Positions 1 through 14,695 of a DNA stretch of 64,000 nt are shown here, piece by piece. The notes under the pieces were generated by a model. It was not told the origin of the DNA and made no database searches. It saw only the letters and a list, made by a program, of their open reading frames with translations. The stretch is from contig NC_029519.1 in the NCBI RefSeq assembly GCF_001577835.2, positions 34,082,768-34,146,767 on the forward strand. Direction: 5' to 3'. This DNA comes from Coturnix japonica. Its lineage: Eukaryota > Chordata > Aves > Galliformes > Phasianidae. The stretch's first letter is position 1; every line of letters starts with the position of its first letter. The position numbers and the translations under genes are program-made.

Positions 1-3000
1 TGCTTGAGTACTAATCCTATCAAAGTAAACTCTGATTAATCTTTCATCATCAAAATGCAGGCTCCTGCTGCAGGAAAGATTGTATTTCCTGGCACCCTTC
101 CTATTTGCTTTGGGTCATGTAGCTCTCAGAATATTGAACAGTGCTGAAACTCCAATAATTGTGAATATTGTTAGCTGATGTGGTGCCCGGATTAAGTACA
201 TTGCAGTGGTTTGTGTGATTTACATGTGAATAGAGAGATACCTATGGTGAATCTCTTAGATTTTGTTTGCTAGCTCTCCTTAAGCTGATAATCTCCACCA
301 CTCTGTATTAATATTTTGTAGTATCTGTTCTGTATTCTACTGAATAATTCTGGTATAAAAAGCAGACTATTTTAAACTGAAGGAAAAAAATGCTACTTTA
401 CTAAAGGGGTAGCTATGGGCATAAATTATTGTAAATAGCTTTCACCTGCCTAGTATGGATGCTAGGCACAGTTGTTAGCAGGCCAGTAAAAGAGATGACA
501 AAGTCGTGTAGTAGTTGCTTAATAAAGCTGCTGTCTCAGGCTTTGGTGATGTGCAGAAGATAATATGGTTTCGTCTAACTGAGCAATGAAAATCCTGTGA
601 TTAAAGTACTTCATCTCCATTCATCTCTTCTGTTACTGTTAGATAGTGGTGAATATAGGGGGAAGATCTTTTGCTTGTATTTTGATCTTGTGAGAAAAGT
701 ATCGTTCTTCAGATTCTGTGTCGTTGCACGTAGGTGGGTAGAATCTAAATTTAGAACTTGTTCTCAAATCTGAAATATCTTTAGAAACAAAAACCTCTCA
801 ACCTGAATGTTTTTGAAACTATTGTCTTTACAGCAGAAATCTCATCTTCTATAGATAAAACATGTCAAGCTCACCTTCCAGAGAAGTCAAAGGATGAAAA
901 TAATGCAGGCAGAAATAAATAAAAGTAAATTATCTTGGAAAAGGCTTTCATCAAGATTTGAGTCTATCTTTCCAGGAGGTTTGAATGTCTATTTCAGAAA
1001 TAGACTGTTCTCCTATAGTTATTACCTAACTTCACCCTGTTGAAAAACACTGAACTGAGGCTTAAAGCTCAGGTTTTGAGCAGTTTGTTGTAGAAGAGCA
1101 CTATTGGAGAAGGATCTTCACTTAGGGATAATGGAAAAAAGTGTAGTTAGGAAGCATACGTAATGTTAAATGTGAATAAAAGTTGCAACCTTATTATGTG
1201 TCATGGTTCTGTAGTAAAGGGTTTGAAACCTATTTTATTACAAAGTGTGGCAAAATGCTGTTCTAGCTAATGATTGCTAGAGGGCAGTATGTACTAATAA
1301 TGTATTAAAAATGCAGACATTTAACTAAAAATATTTTGTATCCTGTTTATTTAAGGACTTCAAGTTCTTTTTCTCATCTTTGTTTTTCAGTTTGACCTGG
1401 ATATGGTGAAATAATACAAATGTTGTCTCTTCTTTGCTTACTGAGTTATAGTAATCGCAACCTCTTCCAATCTGCCTAGACCTTCTGATCATAGAATATT
1501 ACATTTATGATAAGAATAGAGGAAAATCTCTTAAAAATAAATAAATAAAAAATTACCCAATACCTTCTAACTAAAATGGTTTGCTTTGCTTTTCATGTTA
1601 TTATTGATAGGTTTAGTGAGGATGATTTAGGGTGAAGAAGCACTTTGCTTTGTAGTTGCCTTTCAGTGGTATGTTCAGTTTGGTACCTCTTCTTATATTT
1701 GTCTATATGTGTCTCTGTGTGAAATTAGGAGTAAGCATGGAGCTGCTTTGGGTAAACATTATAATCATATGCATGTAAAGAGGAAACTTAGGCTCATTTT
1801 TCCGCTATATGGAAAGCAGTATAATGCATATAGGTAAGCAGGCAAATAGAAATTCATTGATCACAAACACCACAGGCCATGTTTCAGGTAACAGAGTATT
1901 AGATAGATATATACTGAAAGCATTGCAGAGATGTTCTTAGGGAAATAGGAGCGTATAATGAGTCTGAAATAATGGCATATAGTGATTTATTCATTTATTT
2001 AACTCCTAAAGTCAATTGGAAGATTGTAGGCTAAGCAAAGTCTGTTCATCATAGCTTTTAGTTTTATGTGTTGTACAGTTTAGATGCTATTAGGTACTCA
2101 AATAAAGGTGTGGGGCTCAAATTTAGAGAGCTATGCTTGGGAATCTTTTTGCATGTGTGTGCATCATTTCATCGGTGCCACAATTCAGTTAGGACTTGAT
2201 GGAATAAGTAGTCATTTATTAACATAGTACTGATCATATTTTCTGCTGCTCATTTGCTTACTTTCAGGGCAAGCTTAATAAGAGTATAATTTGCACTTTT
2301 TATGAGCTAAAAGGTAATATATTAAGCTTTATGTCTAACTATAAATCTTCAGAAGTGGAAAACAGAGCACATGAGCTGCGCAACTGAATAAAATTTAACA
2401 AAGATAGACTTGCTCTTGCATTTCTAATGTGTTGGGACTTTCTGTAGAGTGATGTTTCATGAAAATAGATTATATTGCTTCCAACCCAATAAATACTGCA
2501 TTAAAGATTAAGAAACTCTGAAGGTGTCACAAATGGCTATATAATCTAATACATTCTGAATCTTTTGGATATGATGTTGTAGGTATTTGACTGAAAGCCT
2601 TCAAAAACTAGAAGGTTTTCTGTAGTCATTACAACAGCAGAAGGTAGACAGTCTCAGAGTAATAGAAGTATGGCCTCAAATTCTTCAGATAGCACATACC
2701 CTTAAAGGTCATCTTAAAACCCCATAAATGCATAAATTGTTGGTAATAGCTATTGTATGCTAGAGTGACTTTGGAGAACTAAACTTGTTTATTCCTTTCA
2801 GTGAGATGTATACAATTTAATACATGCCAACATAAGCAAAAAAATGTAGATACCATTTCTTTTTCTCTTGGAAGCTGTGATTTGCCCTTTTACAACTTTT
2901 TCCTGAGTCAAAAAGATATCTTGATACAAGCTGTTATGTGCTTGTTCAGGCACTCTTCACTAATTTTTATTTAGCAGCATAAAATATAAGGGGAGAACTG

Positions 3001-3294
3001 TGTCAGTTTGAAAGGAGCAGCTGACCGCGATGCTGATGGTCCTTGTTTTCACTACAGAATCACAAAACAATGTGAAAGAAATGAGAGTGATTACTTAGGG
3101 GTGGTAAAAGCTTCTTGTGGTGGCTAAATTTTCTTTCATACTATCTTTGCTGCTGCAGTTATTTCTTATTTTAAGTGTATTAATATCACGCTTTGCAATT
3201 TTTAATGCAATTAAAGTTGACCTAAGCAAAAAAATTAGATGTTAATAAAACGTTTTTTGTTCTCTTCCCTCTTGCCATCTCCCACCTTTTCCAG
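1..3294 (+). other. TBCK: TBCK intron, 3' part (no gene seen)
   Basis: This is intronic sequence upstream of the first TBCK exon in the window. It is AT-rich, with no long open frame and no repeat I can name. I looked for the preceding TBCK exon, which should end in codons like GFIPD just before the LYAIPW exon, and did not find it, so that exon lies left of the window. The intron ends in a pyrimidine-rich tract and CCAG at 3291-3294. Confidence 0.75.
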
Positions 3295-3331
3295 CTCTAT
3301 GCTATTCCATGGTTTCTTACAATGTTTACAC
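3295..3331 (+). CDS. TBCK: TBCK coding microexon (37 bp, TBC domain)
   Basis: This exon reads L-Y-A-I-P-W-F-L-T-M-F-T and then one base (C) of a split His codon. It is bounded by a pyrimidine-rich tract with CCAG at its left and GTGAGT at its right. The peptide matches, from memory, the IPWFLTMFTH segment of vertebrate TBCK, which is the conserved W-F-L-T-x-F box near the C-terminal end of TBC domains. TBC domains act on Rab GTPases, and TBCK is linked to endosomal and mRNA transport and to mTOR signalling. The exon starts in phase 0 and leaves one base, which joins AT at 4388 to make His. At 37 bp it is too short for ORF finding, and skipping it would shift the frame. By comparison with the 893-residue human protein it starts near residue 620. 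Confidence 0.93.
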
Positions 3332-4602
<1,271 letters not shown>

Positions 4603-5923
4603 TAAAATAGGTGCTTTCATTTGAATATGTACTACAAATCTTCCATGTGTTGAAATAATGTTAGATTTAGGTGAACATCCTCTCTCTGTGTGTAGGGCCT
4701 ACCTACAACTTGACCAAGTTAGCAGAAGTCCTTTTGCTGTCATCACTGAGAATTGGGTGAGATCACTTTCATTTCTTGGGGAAAGTTGGAATAATTCCTT
4801 GTGAAATTTAGTGTAATCTTAAGTAATTCATGAGCTACTGTTCAAAGACATACTACATCTAGAAAAAATGCAGCTAGTAGGATCTCTTAGAGGAAAAAAA
4901 ATATTGGCGTTCTTAACTGTACCTTACCACTTTTGATGCCATAGAGAGACCATAGAGTGCATTTGAACTGAGTAAACCATATAAACCGAAAGATGTGTTT
5001 CCATTTATGATCAACTAATATTTATGTTGTATGTATTTGCTGGAAGCCTGCTGCACCCAGAACATGCCCATATTCTTGTATTACTTCCCTTTCTCCAAGC
5101 CAAGATCTCACCAACATAATAAATGTTTTGTTTATAAGGTGACACTGTTTTAATCATGTGGTCTTTTCTTAAGAGGAATTTAATGTTTGGCTGATTTCTG
5201 GACTAATTATAGATTTAGTAGGATATATTCTAACAGCATGTATACAATTTGAACAGAAGTTGTCCTTTTTCTGAAGAACTAAATGAGAGAATCAGGTATG
5301 AAGGAGCATTTAGTCTTAAAAAGCTCTTGCCACGTAGGCAGAGTTTGGAAGCTTAACAGTAGTATTTAGCGTGACAGGAAGCAGCCTGATTTCTGTAAGT
5401 CAGTCTTGAGAGTTTCATCAGCTTCTCACAGATGAAGCTTTTGCCCTTTGTATACCGTTAAACAAGTATCTAGGTTTACAGATAGTTTCCAAAACTTCTG
5501 TTCTGCTACTTTTCAGCTTAGTTTTTACAAAATAATTGTTACTTTACTGTTCAAAAGAAATTTAGCTAGCCAGTTACCTACATTTGCCTATTCTGATTCT
5601 CTTCACTTTCAGTTCACATGCTCAGTCATTTCAAATTACCGTATTAAATTTAAAATTTAAAAACTAGATGGAACACCATGGCTTAGAATTTTCTGAAAGT
5701 AATTTACAAAGTATCTTTACCTGAAGAGTGGTCAGACTGAGAAAGAGATGGTTGTTCAAAACATCTGCAGTAACTTCAGTCTAAAATCAGTTGTTACTCA
5801 ACATCCTGATACTCCCATGGTTTGAAGTTTTCCATGCATCAGAATGGCATCTGTAAGGCTACCAGTGAAAATGTCTTGCTTTCCAGACTGTATTTTACTA
5901 CTATCTTGTAATTTTGTAGAATC

Positions 5924-5961
5924 TTTTTTTTAAAAAAAAAAACAAAAAACAAAACAAAAAC
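5924..5961. repeat. T8A11 palindromic run with A-rich tail
   Basis: Eight T are followed directly by eleven A and then an A-rich (AAC/AAAAC) stretch. This is a low-complexity tract in a TBCK intron. It is one of four T(n)A(n)-type runs in the window. Confidence 0.8.
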
Positions 5962-7970
5962 ATATAGTATCTTTTTCTAAATACTAAAATTTATTGAATT
6001 TATTTTCAGTTCAGGTATTTTTGGTTCACTGTTGAGTTCAATTCAACAGTTTCAATTGTAGTTTAGAAAAGCTAATGATAGGAAGAGAAAGGAGCATGGT
6101 ACCGTTACTGATTGCTTGATTCTGAAAACCCTTGACTTGCTTGTCTCAAAGTTTTGACCATGTTTTATCTGTATGACGAACATCACTTGCCTTTCTGTGG
6201 ATCTGTATTGGAAATTTCAGGACTCTGCCTTCATACCATGCTGACCTCTACTGTTCGGTTGTGGCTGCATCTTCTGTATAAAATCTACAACCCATATGGC
6301 CATGCCGTGCACTGAGGACTGGCTACAGAAGTAACTTTACTCCAAAATATGCAACTGTTCTTATAGTGTAGTTGTTAAAAATCTCAACGTTAGCCTGTGT
6401 TGTTGAGTCGCATAACGTACGTTATGATTATTCTAGTTTTGCTTAATTACTGAGTTTGTTACCCACTATACAAGTAGTACAAAGTCACTAGCACCTTCTG
6501 AGATAAGAGCCCAAGGAATGAAGCATTCAGATATATACTGCTCTTTGCAAATGGTTGGAGGATCATGTAGACAAATTCACTGCTTTAGCGTAGGGTCTGG
6601 CAAGCAGATATTATTCCAAAGGTCCATGGAGTATAGAGAGAGCTTAAATACAGAGATTTGTTTCAGGCTTGAGAAAGGATGTACCAGCGTTGAAGATGGT
6701 GACAGATGATACTAGTGAATAAGTAAATGCAAAGCCCAGGCATGAGATTAAACTTGCTGCCATACATGTAGGTTAGTTCATCTTTAAGGAATGAGGAGTA
6801 TTAGTGTGTTATTTCTGTACACCTTAGGACAGTGTCTTTTTGCTGTCTTCAGGCTAGCAGTATTTTACGGGAAGAACTTCAGCCTCAGATAGGGCCCAGG
6901 AGGATTAACTGAGATCAAGTGCAACAAGAAGCTACAGTAAAACTGCTGAAGTGATAATGTAGGGAATTTTCTCTGTGAGTTACAGACATGAGGGTTTAAA
7001 ATGCAACTTGTGATCTAATATATATAATTATGGGCATACCACAAAAATAGATTATTCTCTGAGGAAGAGTTTTCCTAAACTGTGAAAAACAACGTGAAAA
7101 ACAGTTATATCTTTCCATTATAGCTGTGTGCCAAAATGATAATTCTGTGATGTTGAAAATTGTATAAATGCTTAGAATGATTATATCCGATTCAGAAGTG
7201 GACTGAACACAAAAGAATAGTGGGAATTCTATGCTGACACTGTATTTTATATCAGTTTTGAGTGATGTCTTTAGATACATATCCAACCCCTGGGTAGCTA
7301 CTGTTTTACTTTTCATTGTTTTTGTGTTATGAAAATACGTTTTCTACCCACACTTTTGATTCGTACACCTTTATCTTGCCAAATTTTCTGGTGATTCAAT
7401 GTTTATTTAATTAAGACTTGGCAGGCAAAAGAAACAGCAATTGTCCACCTAGCCCATGTTAAGCTTGTGGTTGTGTGGTGCCTGTTTCCATTTGTTTGAC
7501 CACTTGTTGGCTAAAAATGTTAACTCTGAGGTCAAACACCTCCTCTGAATAGGTGAGAACAGATGCACTGTGGTCTTCCATCTTTAAGTGAGAAATAGAA
7601 AATCCAAGGCAATAAACTGCTTTGAATAAGTTTTGGCTTTTTGTCATGCAGTTTTGACAACATGGTATGGCTCAGATTAAGGCTCTGGGGAAAAGAGGTC
7701 ATTTTTTTCATAAATTAAACTACATGTCGAAATATTGACGTGTGGCTTTGTTTTAGGTTGCCTGAGTTCAAAACTGTTGTCCCTTATGGAAGGTGATGTT
7801 GAAAGTTGATTTATCGCTGCATTAGTGAAGCTGATCTGCTTTTTCAAATTATTATGTATCTGAAGAAAAACAATTTGGTCTTTGTTCCATGATATGAATT
7901 ATAGTGGTGCTGTAACCATAACAAAACAAAATAAAAAATTATGATAAAAACATCAAAAGGTATCAAAATT

Positions 7971-7999
7971 AATATATACATATATATATGTATATATAT
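7971..7999. repeat. Alternating TA tract, palindromic
   Basis: This is a run of alternating A and T interrupted by one C and one G, placed so that the tract is close to its own reverse complement. It is a simple repeat within a TBCK intron. Confidence 0.85.
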
Positions 8000-8938
8000 C
8001 CTTGTTGTTGTGTGAGGTGGCTTTTTAAGATGCAGGTGTCAGGTGTATTTTACACTGCAATCTGCAAAGATACATATTGTTACTAAATAGCAACATAGGT
8101 GAAAGCAGAAGCCTTGCATAGCTGCTAGTAATCCAGGTTTGTTTGGGTTGTTTTTTTGTGTTTTCTTTTTTTTTGATGTTTTTGTTTTTCTAATGGCTGA
8201 CAGCCAAGGGTGGGTTGGGAGCTGGCTTTGGTACAGAAGCAGAATGATTTGTTAGGGCACACCTGCTAACTAAGGCTGTTCTGTTGTGTCAAACTGTACT
8301 ACTGATATCATTTTACCTTTAATTATTCATTTCATGCAACTTGTAGCTACACGAACAGCGTGCAGTTCTATTTATAGATTCCACTGTGTTGAGACTGAAG
8401 AGGAATGCTGGAATGGGTGAAATACTGAAGAAAATTCTTTATTTTGTTCATGTTAGTGTTTTTGCTACTCCAGTTAGTACTAGTAGAAGAAAACAGAAGA
8501 TGTATCCTTCAGCAAAGAACTGTCTAATGCTGTATTTAATCAAAGAAGAGGAAAAACTAAGTTAATCAGTAGAACTTTATCCTGATGTTTTAAAAATCAA
8601 TATGATGCACAGCCTTGTCTTTCTTGACAGAAGCCGTATGCATCATAGCAAAAGGGGACCTGAATGATAAACTTGTTAGTCATGCAGTATTCCTTATGCT
8701 TTTATTCTGGAATAAAGTACAAGAACATGTGGTTAGACTGTCAAATATTTCTGGGCTCGGAGAGACAAATTTTAAGCCACTTTTTTTGGAGGCTTTCTTC
8801 TAGATTAAGTGAATATATATATGTGTATATATAAAATGAACGTGTTTGGGGAAAATCTTTCCCTCTTATTTGATTTCATTAGGATTGTTTGTCAACCGCC
8901 TCAGGATCAGTGCTTAGAAAGCAAGAGTGCAGTAGAGG

Positions 8939-8959
8939 TATTTATTTATTTATTTATTT
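8939..8959. repeat. (ATTT)n microsatellite
   Basis: About five tandem units of ATTT lie within a TBCK intron. The tract is short and has no apparent function. Confidence 0.85.
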
Positions 8960-11900
8960 CCTCAATTATGGGAAATGCTGCTGACAGAGCAAGGTGCTGG
9001 TAGGGTATTTGCTAATGTTTTAGCTGTGCTGAATGTTTGTTTGCCTATATAGCTATTCCCTATGACCTTTAGTTCTCTACGTGTTAATTAAGGAGTATTT
9101 TATATTGAGCTGCACAAATAGAATTAACCAGTCTTGTCAAGGTGACTTTCCAGGATGTTCAGAGTAGCAAAACTCAGTACCATTTTTCGCTGATGAAACA
9201 GAGTAGAGTTTGCATGGGTTTGTTGAGCTGGTGCTGTGCTTAGGCAGAGCTGAGAGGTGAGCTCCGGGACGTACAGCAGTGTTAAAATTAAAATGTGCAT
9301 TAGTAGAGCATCTATGTTTTCGTGGATACACTTGTGATGTGTTTTTCATCCAGTCTTGTTAATAGTTACACACATAACTACTTAAATACAGGATTGGAAT
9401 GGCAGTGTAGTCTGAGAGCCAGTAAAATCTTTCTGCTAAAAGAAGGCCTAGGAATAAGGTGTCTTTGAGGGAGTTCTCAGCTCTCTTGTAGTTTGCAGTA
9501 CCTGTTGGGTTCCTTTACTTTCCAGTGTTGAAAGAATTTAAACTCTTGCTTTTTAATTTGCATCAGGCTTTTGATTCTGTCTATCCATATTTCTTTTTTC
9601 TTATTTCTTCTATTAAGAGCTGGATTCTAGTAGAATCAACAGAAGTAACTAAAGTAATTGAGGAGAACTAATACGATATTTGTACATAAAGCTAACACTT
9701 TGTTGATACTGCAAGTTCAGGACACACTTTGGGATATGATTGCTAGCAGGTTGTTCAGGAAGGATAAGTATCCCAACTGCAAAAAGCTCATATTATATGT
9801 GAAGAAAACTGTCTGTATTTTACAAATTTTGATAAATGGGCTAAGTACACATTAGGGTGTGCCGTGTGAAACCTTTGAAAAGTCTAGACAAGTATCTGTA
9901 GGGCATAGGTTAGTTGCATCTGATTTTATTTCATAGCTAGGCAAGTTTTTTTGGTAAAAACTGAAGAAATAATTGCTACCATCATGGAAAAGCTGTAGCT
10001 TAGGTTTTTTTGCTTTGTTTAATTGAACTAAGATGTGATTAACATGAACCTGTAGCTTCTGTCTTCTGTGAACAAAAACATGTTGACTAAGTTGTTGTTG
10101 ACTAAGTTGATGTAGCATTTTGAGAATCAGAAAGAAATTTCAGAGTAACGCACTCTCGGGCAAGGTAGCCTGTCAATGCAGCATTGAAACGATTGAGTCT
10201 AATTACAGCCCTGCAAAATGTAATCTGTCTGCAAAAAAAGTGCTACAGCTTTTGCCTTGATTTCTGCATCCAACCATTTATCTTGCTGAGTGCGACTTCT
10301 GTAAACCTGCTCTGCTACATAAAAAAAAATTGATGGTCCCTTGATTGACAGCACTTGTCTTTGTGACATACATGTATGAAGAAAAGCAGGGCATTCTAAT
10401 TTATTAGCTGACAGATTTTTAAAATGAATGAGTGATATTTACGTTGTCTTTGAAATTCCTTTTTCGAGATGCATTGAAGGGAATGCTGATGTAAGAGTAA
10501 ATGACAGTCCACAAAACAGTGAAAAAGCACAATTATTCTTTAGTGTATGAAATAAAATTTATGAAAAGAATAACTTTGCATTGACCTTTCCATTTGTAAC
10601 AACCATTGAGCAGTAATAGATGGAGATATTGAATGGAAATGTCAGTCCTCTCACTAGGTGTGTCCTTTTAATTATCTAGGCTTAGTGTTTTTTTTCTTTT
10701 GCAAAAAAATCTAAGGTTTATGGCTTCTCTGCCCTTATTTCTTGTGAGCACGGGAATCATGAGATCAAACTGACTGCCCTCTTCTAGTTCTCTGCTTATA
10801 TTGTGCAGAGGTCTACTTTCCTATTTATTTATGTGGCTATGTGTGGAAAGCTGATGTTGCTTGGCAGAGTAGTAATAAAGTATTTGTGATGGAGAGGTCA
10901 GACCAAGCCCATAATTCTGGGCTGCATCCAAAATGCAGGAGCAGTTTATTTTGGCCCAACTTCTTAACTCATGCCTTGTTACCCAAGGAAAGGCCTCTGG
11001 AATTCATTAACTGCATACAAAGATTTGGTGTATATATATTTTTCTTAAGAGCAAGCCTTTCATGCTACATTTTTCCCCATTCATTGCTTTCACTTGGTAG
11101 ATTGAAAATTTGCACACCCAGTTTTGCTGTAAAAATAAGAAGTTCTATGTGTGCTGCTATCTCAGGTGCCTTTTAACCAATGCTTTAAAATATGAATTTC
11201 AAAAGCGATCTGCTTCTCTGATTACTCTATAATAAAAAATACTGAATAGGTAAATAAGGTGAGGCAGCCATTTCATTTCAGACTGTTGAGAAAGGAAGGC
11301 AAACTCTTCATACAGTATAGTATTTTAGAATGAACAGAGTAAAATGGGTGTTCTCTTAAAGCAGCAATAAAGTTTAATTCGGAAAACTAAGGTATTTCAA
11401 TAGGTTTAATAGTAACAAACCCATCTAATGCATGTTAGATTATTTCCCCTCATCCATACACCTTTTCCAATTCTCATGGGCTTTGCACGTTTGAAAAATA
11501 AGGAAGGGAAAGGCTTTTGATGCCAAGTAACAGAGCAGCTGGCAGGTGCCACAGAATTGTTTCCTCTAAGATTGCTGCTTGACTGCTCAGTTGATCTTGA
11601 ATGTCTAGGGCTGGTGTTTTGAAATGAAACTTGTCATTATTAGTTTCTAAATACATGGGTACCGCTTTCGACTTTTTGAAGTGCAGGTGCTTTCTACTTT
11701 ATGAAAACCAGACTGCTTTAAGATGTACTTGAAGTTGAGATGAGAACTTATTTTTGTAGTATTTGGATTATGCTTTTAAACCCGTACTTAAATTTTTTTT
11801 CAGTGCGTATTTCACAGTTAATGACTTCATGTTATGTCATAGATTATAGATTTTCCAGCAGAGTAACTTGTATGAATAAACAAGGACAGCACATGCTTCT

Positions 11901-13896
11901 TAAACTACAAAGCACACCGCTGCTGGGACCTTAGGAGAGCACAGAGATGCTGTATGCTCATCTCTGTAAGTGAGGAGGCCCTCCCTATTCTTTCTAGATA
12001 TTTTTGTTTGCTTTGTTCTACCACTTTGAGATTTATTCAGAACCTTCTCTCAAAAGGATGTTCTTCTAAATTGTTTGTGTATGACAAGTAGTCTGGCATC
12101 CTGGTGAAGTGCTCTCTATTCATTTGTTCACAGTCCTGATCAAGAGTCCAGGAACTGACTTCATATATTTACACATCTGACTTACTGACAGCATGCTTGA
12201 TAGTTTGTAAGCTTCTCACTGGTAACTTGAGAACAGGAAAAGTAAGAAAGATTAATACTATGCAGATGCAAATCCTTGGTGTGAAAATAGAAATAATAAG
12301 AATCAAGAACATTTAATGGACTGAATCATTTTTCAAATGTTTGTAAGGCCATGGGAAGAAATCAAAATTGAAGTAATGCTGTAGACCCTTATCAGCAAAA
12401 GGTAAGGGAAAAGATCTTATCCAGTGAGGCTGGAAAAGACTGCACTGCATTTTCTTTGCTGACAGGAAGTGATCTTTCTTAAACCAAAATTTCAAAGAAA
12501 GGTTGAATTCTTGTAAGTTACTCAAGTGTGAAGTTAAATCATTTGTTGGGGCTAATTAAATATTCTGTAAATTATTTACACCACTTTAAAGTCTTCATAA
12601 GTTCCACTTGCCTTGTTGAATTCTGGACGTTGATCTTCCCATATTTACACATACCCATACATCTGTATGCATATATAAACATTTTGTTCTCTGTGGAAAC
12701 TGCAATCCCCTTGTTTTAGTTTTTTGTTTGTTTGTTACTTGTAAACCTATTAAATTGCTGGCAGACTCCAAACTGCTGTTTGGGTTTGGATGGCCTCACA
12801 ATTTAAAATTCCCTGTTGTTTCATGGAGTTTTATTTTTAGGCATACCACTGTCCACCTGAATTGCTCCTTGGAAGAATTGAGAAGCCACACAGCCAGGAA
12901 TCACAGAACAGCAGACTCAGAAATCTTTTGATTCATATCTTAAAATAGGGCAGATATCTTTCTTTTAAGGGGAATCTGTTGCTGAATTTTTTTATTTATC
13001 AACATGGATTCCTTCTGGAATTCTGGAACTTTGTTTCTAGGGAAAGTTATCTTGGTAGTCTGTGTCAGTTCTGAACTCTGTCAATCTCGGTTCCTACCCT
13101 TATCTTTTTCGTAACTTTCTACTGCATGTGAATTTCCTATTCCATTCCCCCCAGTTCTTTGTTTTAAATTTCAGGTATTTGTGGGCCATTATGTCCTTTC
13201 ACAGCTGAAAGCTTCTCACACTGTTAATTACTGTTCATATTTTTTTTAGTATCTAAATTCTGCATTCAGCTCTCTTATTGCAAAAATATTGAGACAAGGC
13301 TGTAGCTCGCTCTAGAATAAAACAGAAAAGCAAGAAGAGTTTTAAAATGATCATGTTTTTGTAAATCATTTTCAGAATGTCAAGAACGTGTGACTGTAAT
13401 TAGTGTATTCTGAACTCTGGGAGAAATAACCAGTGAACAGTCCCTGCTGTTCTTGAATGAATGTCTAAATCACTTGGCAATTTTCCAGTTGCCACAGTTT
13501 TCTTTGGGGAAAAGTACTAAACATCAAAGTTCTTTTACATTGTGTTGAAAATGGAAAATGTAGTAGGATTTCATCACAAAATGAAGAAGTTTTTCATTAC
13601 TCTGGAGATGCACACTGTCCATTTCTCTCTTCCAATTATTATCCAAGTAGGTAGGGAACCTGATATTTTTATAAGAAAAAATGTTGTACTTTTATTTTTT
13701 TTTAAACACAAATATATTGTCTTCAGTGGAAGTAAACGTTACACTAAAGGGCAGTATCCTACCTGAATATGGATAGTTTTTTCAATGGGAAATCAATAGA
13801 TGACATCATTCATTCCATTTTAAACACAGTAACTAACGTCATCCAACTGGAGTGGTCTGTCTCCGGCTCCAATTTCAGCTCCTTTCTAAACTCCAA

Positions 13897-14049
13897 CCGT
13901 CCTTGGAGGTGTTCAAGACCAGGTTTGACGGGGCCCTGGGCAACCTGATCTAGTAAAGGTGTATGTTTGGTGGCCCTGCCAGGCAGGGGGGTTGGAGCTA
14001 CATGATCCTTGAGGTCCCTTCCAACCCGGGTAATTCTGTGATTCTGTGA
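13897..14049 (+). mobile_element. CR1 LINE, truncated 3' end, sense
   Basis: The segment carries the hallmark end of avian CR1 elements: CTTGGAGGTGTTCAAGACC near its start, then GGCCCTGGGCAACCTGATCTAGT, the GGGGGGTTGGAGCTA motif, GGTCCCTTCCAACCC, and a terminal pair of ATTCTGTG octamers instead of poly-A. Only about 150 bp is present, as expected from the 5' truncation usual for CR1, and nothing of the reverse transcriptase remains. Divergence from the consensus I remember looks moderate. It lies in the same direction as TBCK, about 470 bp before the next exon. An 80-codon open frame on the opposite strand is a by-product. Confidence 0.93.
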
Positions 14050-14519
14050 AAATTGTCAGGCTTGTAAGAGTCATATATCTGACAAATGGGAGTTGATAAA
14101 AAAAATCCTGATTTCTGTACACTACATGAAATATATCTTTGATGTTCTGCATGCATTTATTTTTGAGTCTGTAGTCTACTTTGCAAAGGCATTTAGTGAA
14201 GATGCATTACAATGACTGTGCTTCAATTATGTTCTTCTGTTGCACTGTTAATAATTTTCTTAAGCTTCTCTTAAACAGCTTGCTGTGTTATCATTTATAC
14301 TTGAGCATAAAACTAAAGCTTAAAATGTCTTTTCTGGTTTTTCATAAAAGTTGCTGAGTATTTGACTGGTGAAGTTTTTTTGAAAACTGTGGTTCTTACA
14401 TGAGAGAGACAACACAGAAGATGGATATGTGTGTGTTTATCTATCAGTGTCATAGCAAGATTACTTGTTTTTACTGATTTTTATTTATTTTAACACTACT
14501 TGTTTTTTTCCATGATCAG

Positions 14520-14695
14520 AGATTGACATTGAGCGTTGTGTTCGTGAGTCAATCAACCTGTTTCGCTGGACGCCAAAGAGTGCAACATACCGGCAATATG
14601 CACAGCCTCCTCGACAAGCCAATGAGAGCAATGGCACAAGAAGTTCAATGTCCTGCTTTTCTGTAGATTATCAGGAAGCACCTAGAGGTGACCTG
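14520..14695 (+). CDS. TBCK: TBCK coding exon, TBC-rhodanese linker
   Basis: After a split Glu codon (G|AG) the exon reads [20 protein letters not shown] and ends with ...APRGDL. Its first third matches mammalian TBCK closely. Its last two thirds ([17 protein letters not shown] and on) are Ser/Gln/Asn-rich and differ from the human linker as I recall it, as expected for a disordered hinge between the TBC and rhodanese-like domains. The acceptor is CATGATCAG and the donor CTG|GTAAGT. The exon is 176 bp: two bases finish the Glu codon, then 58 whole codons follow, so it ends in phase 0. Confidence 0.95.

Noticed and set aside
12890-12935. AATCACAGAACAGCAGACTCAG as a CR1 terminus
   Set aside because: Only a few bases match the CR1 tail, and the next expected block (GGTTGGAAGG) is absent.
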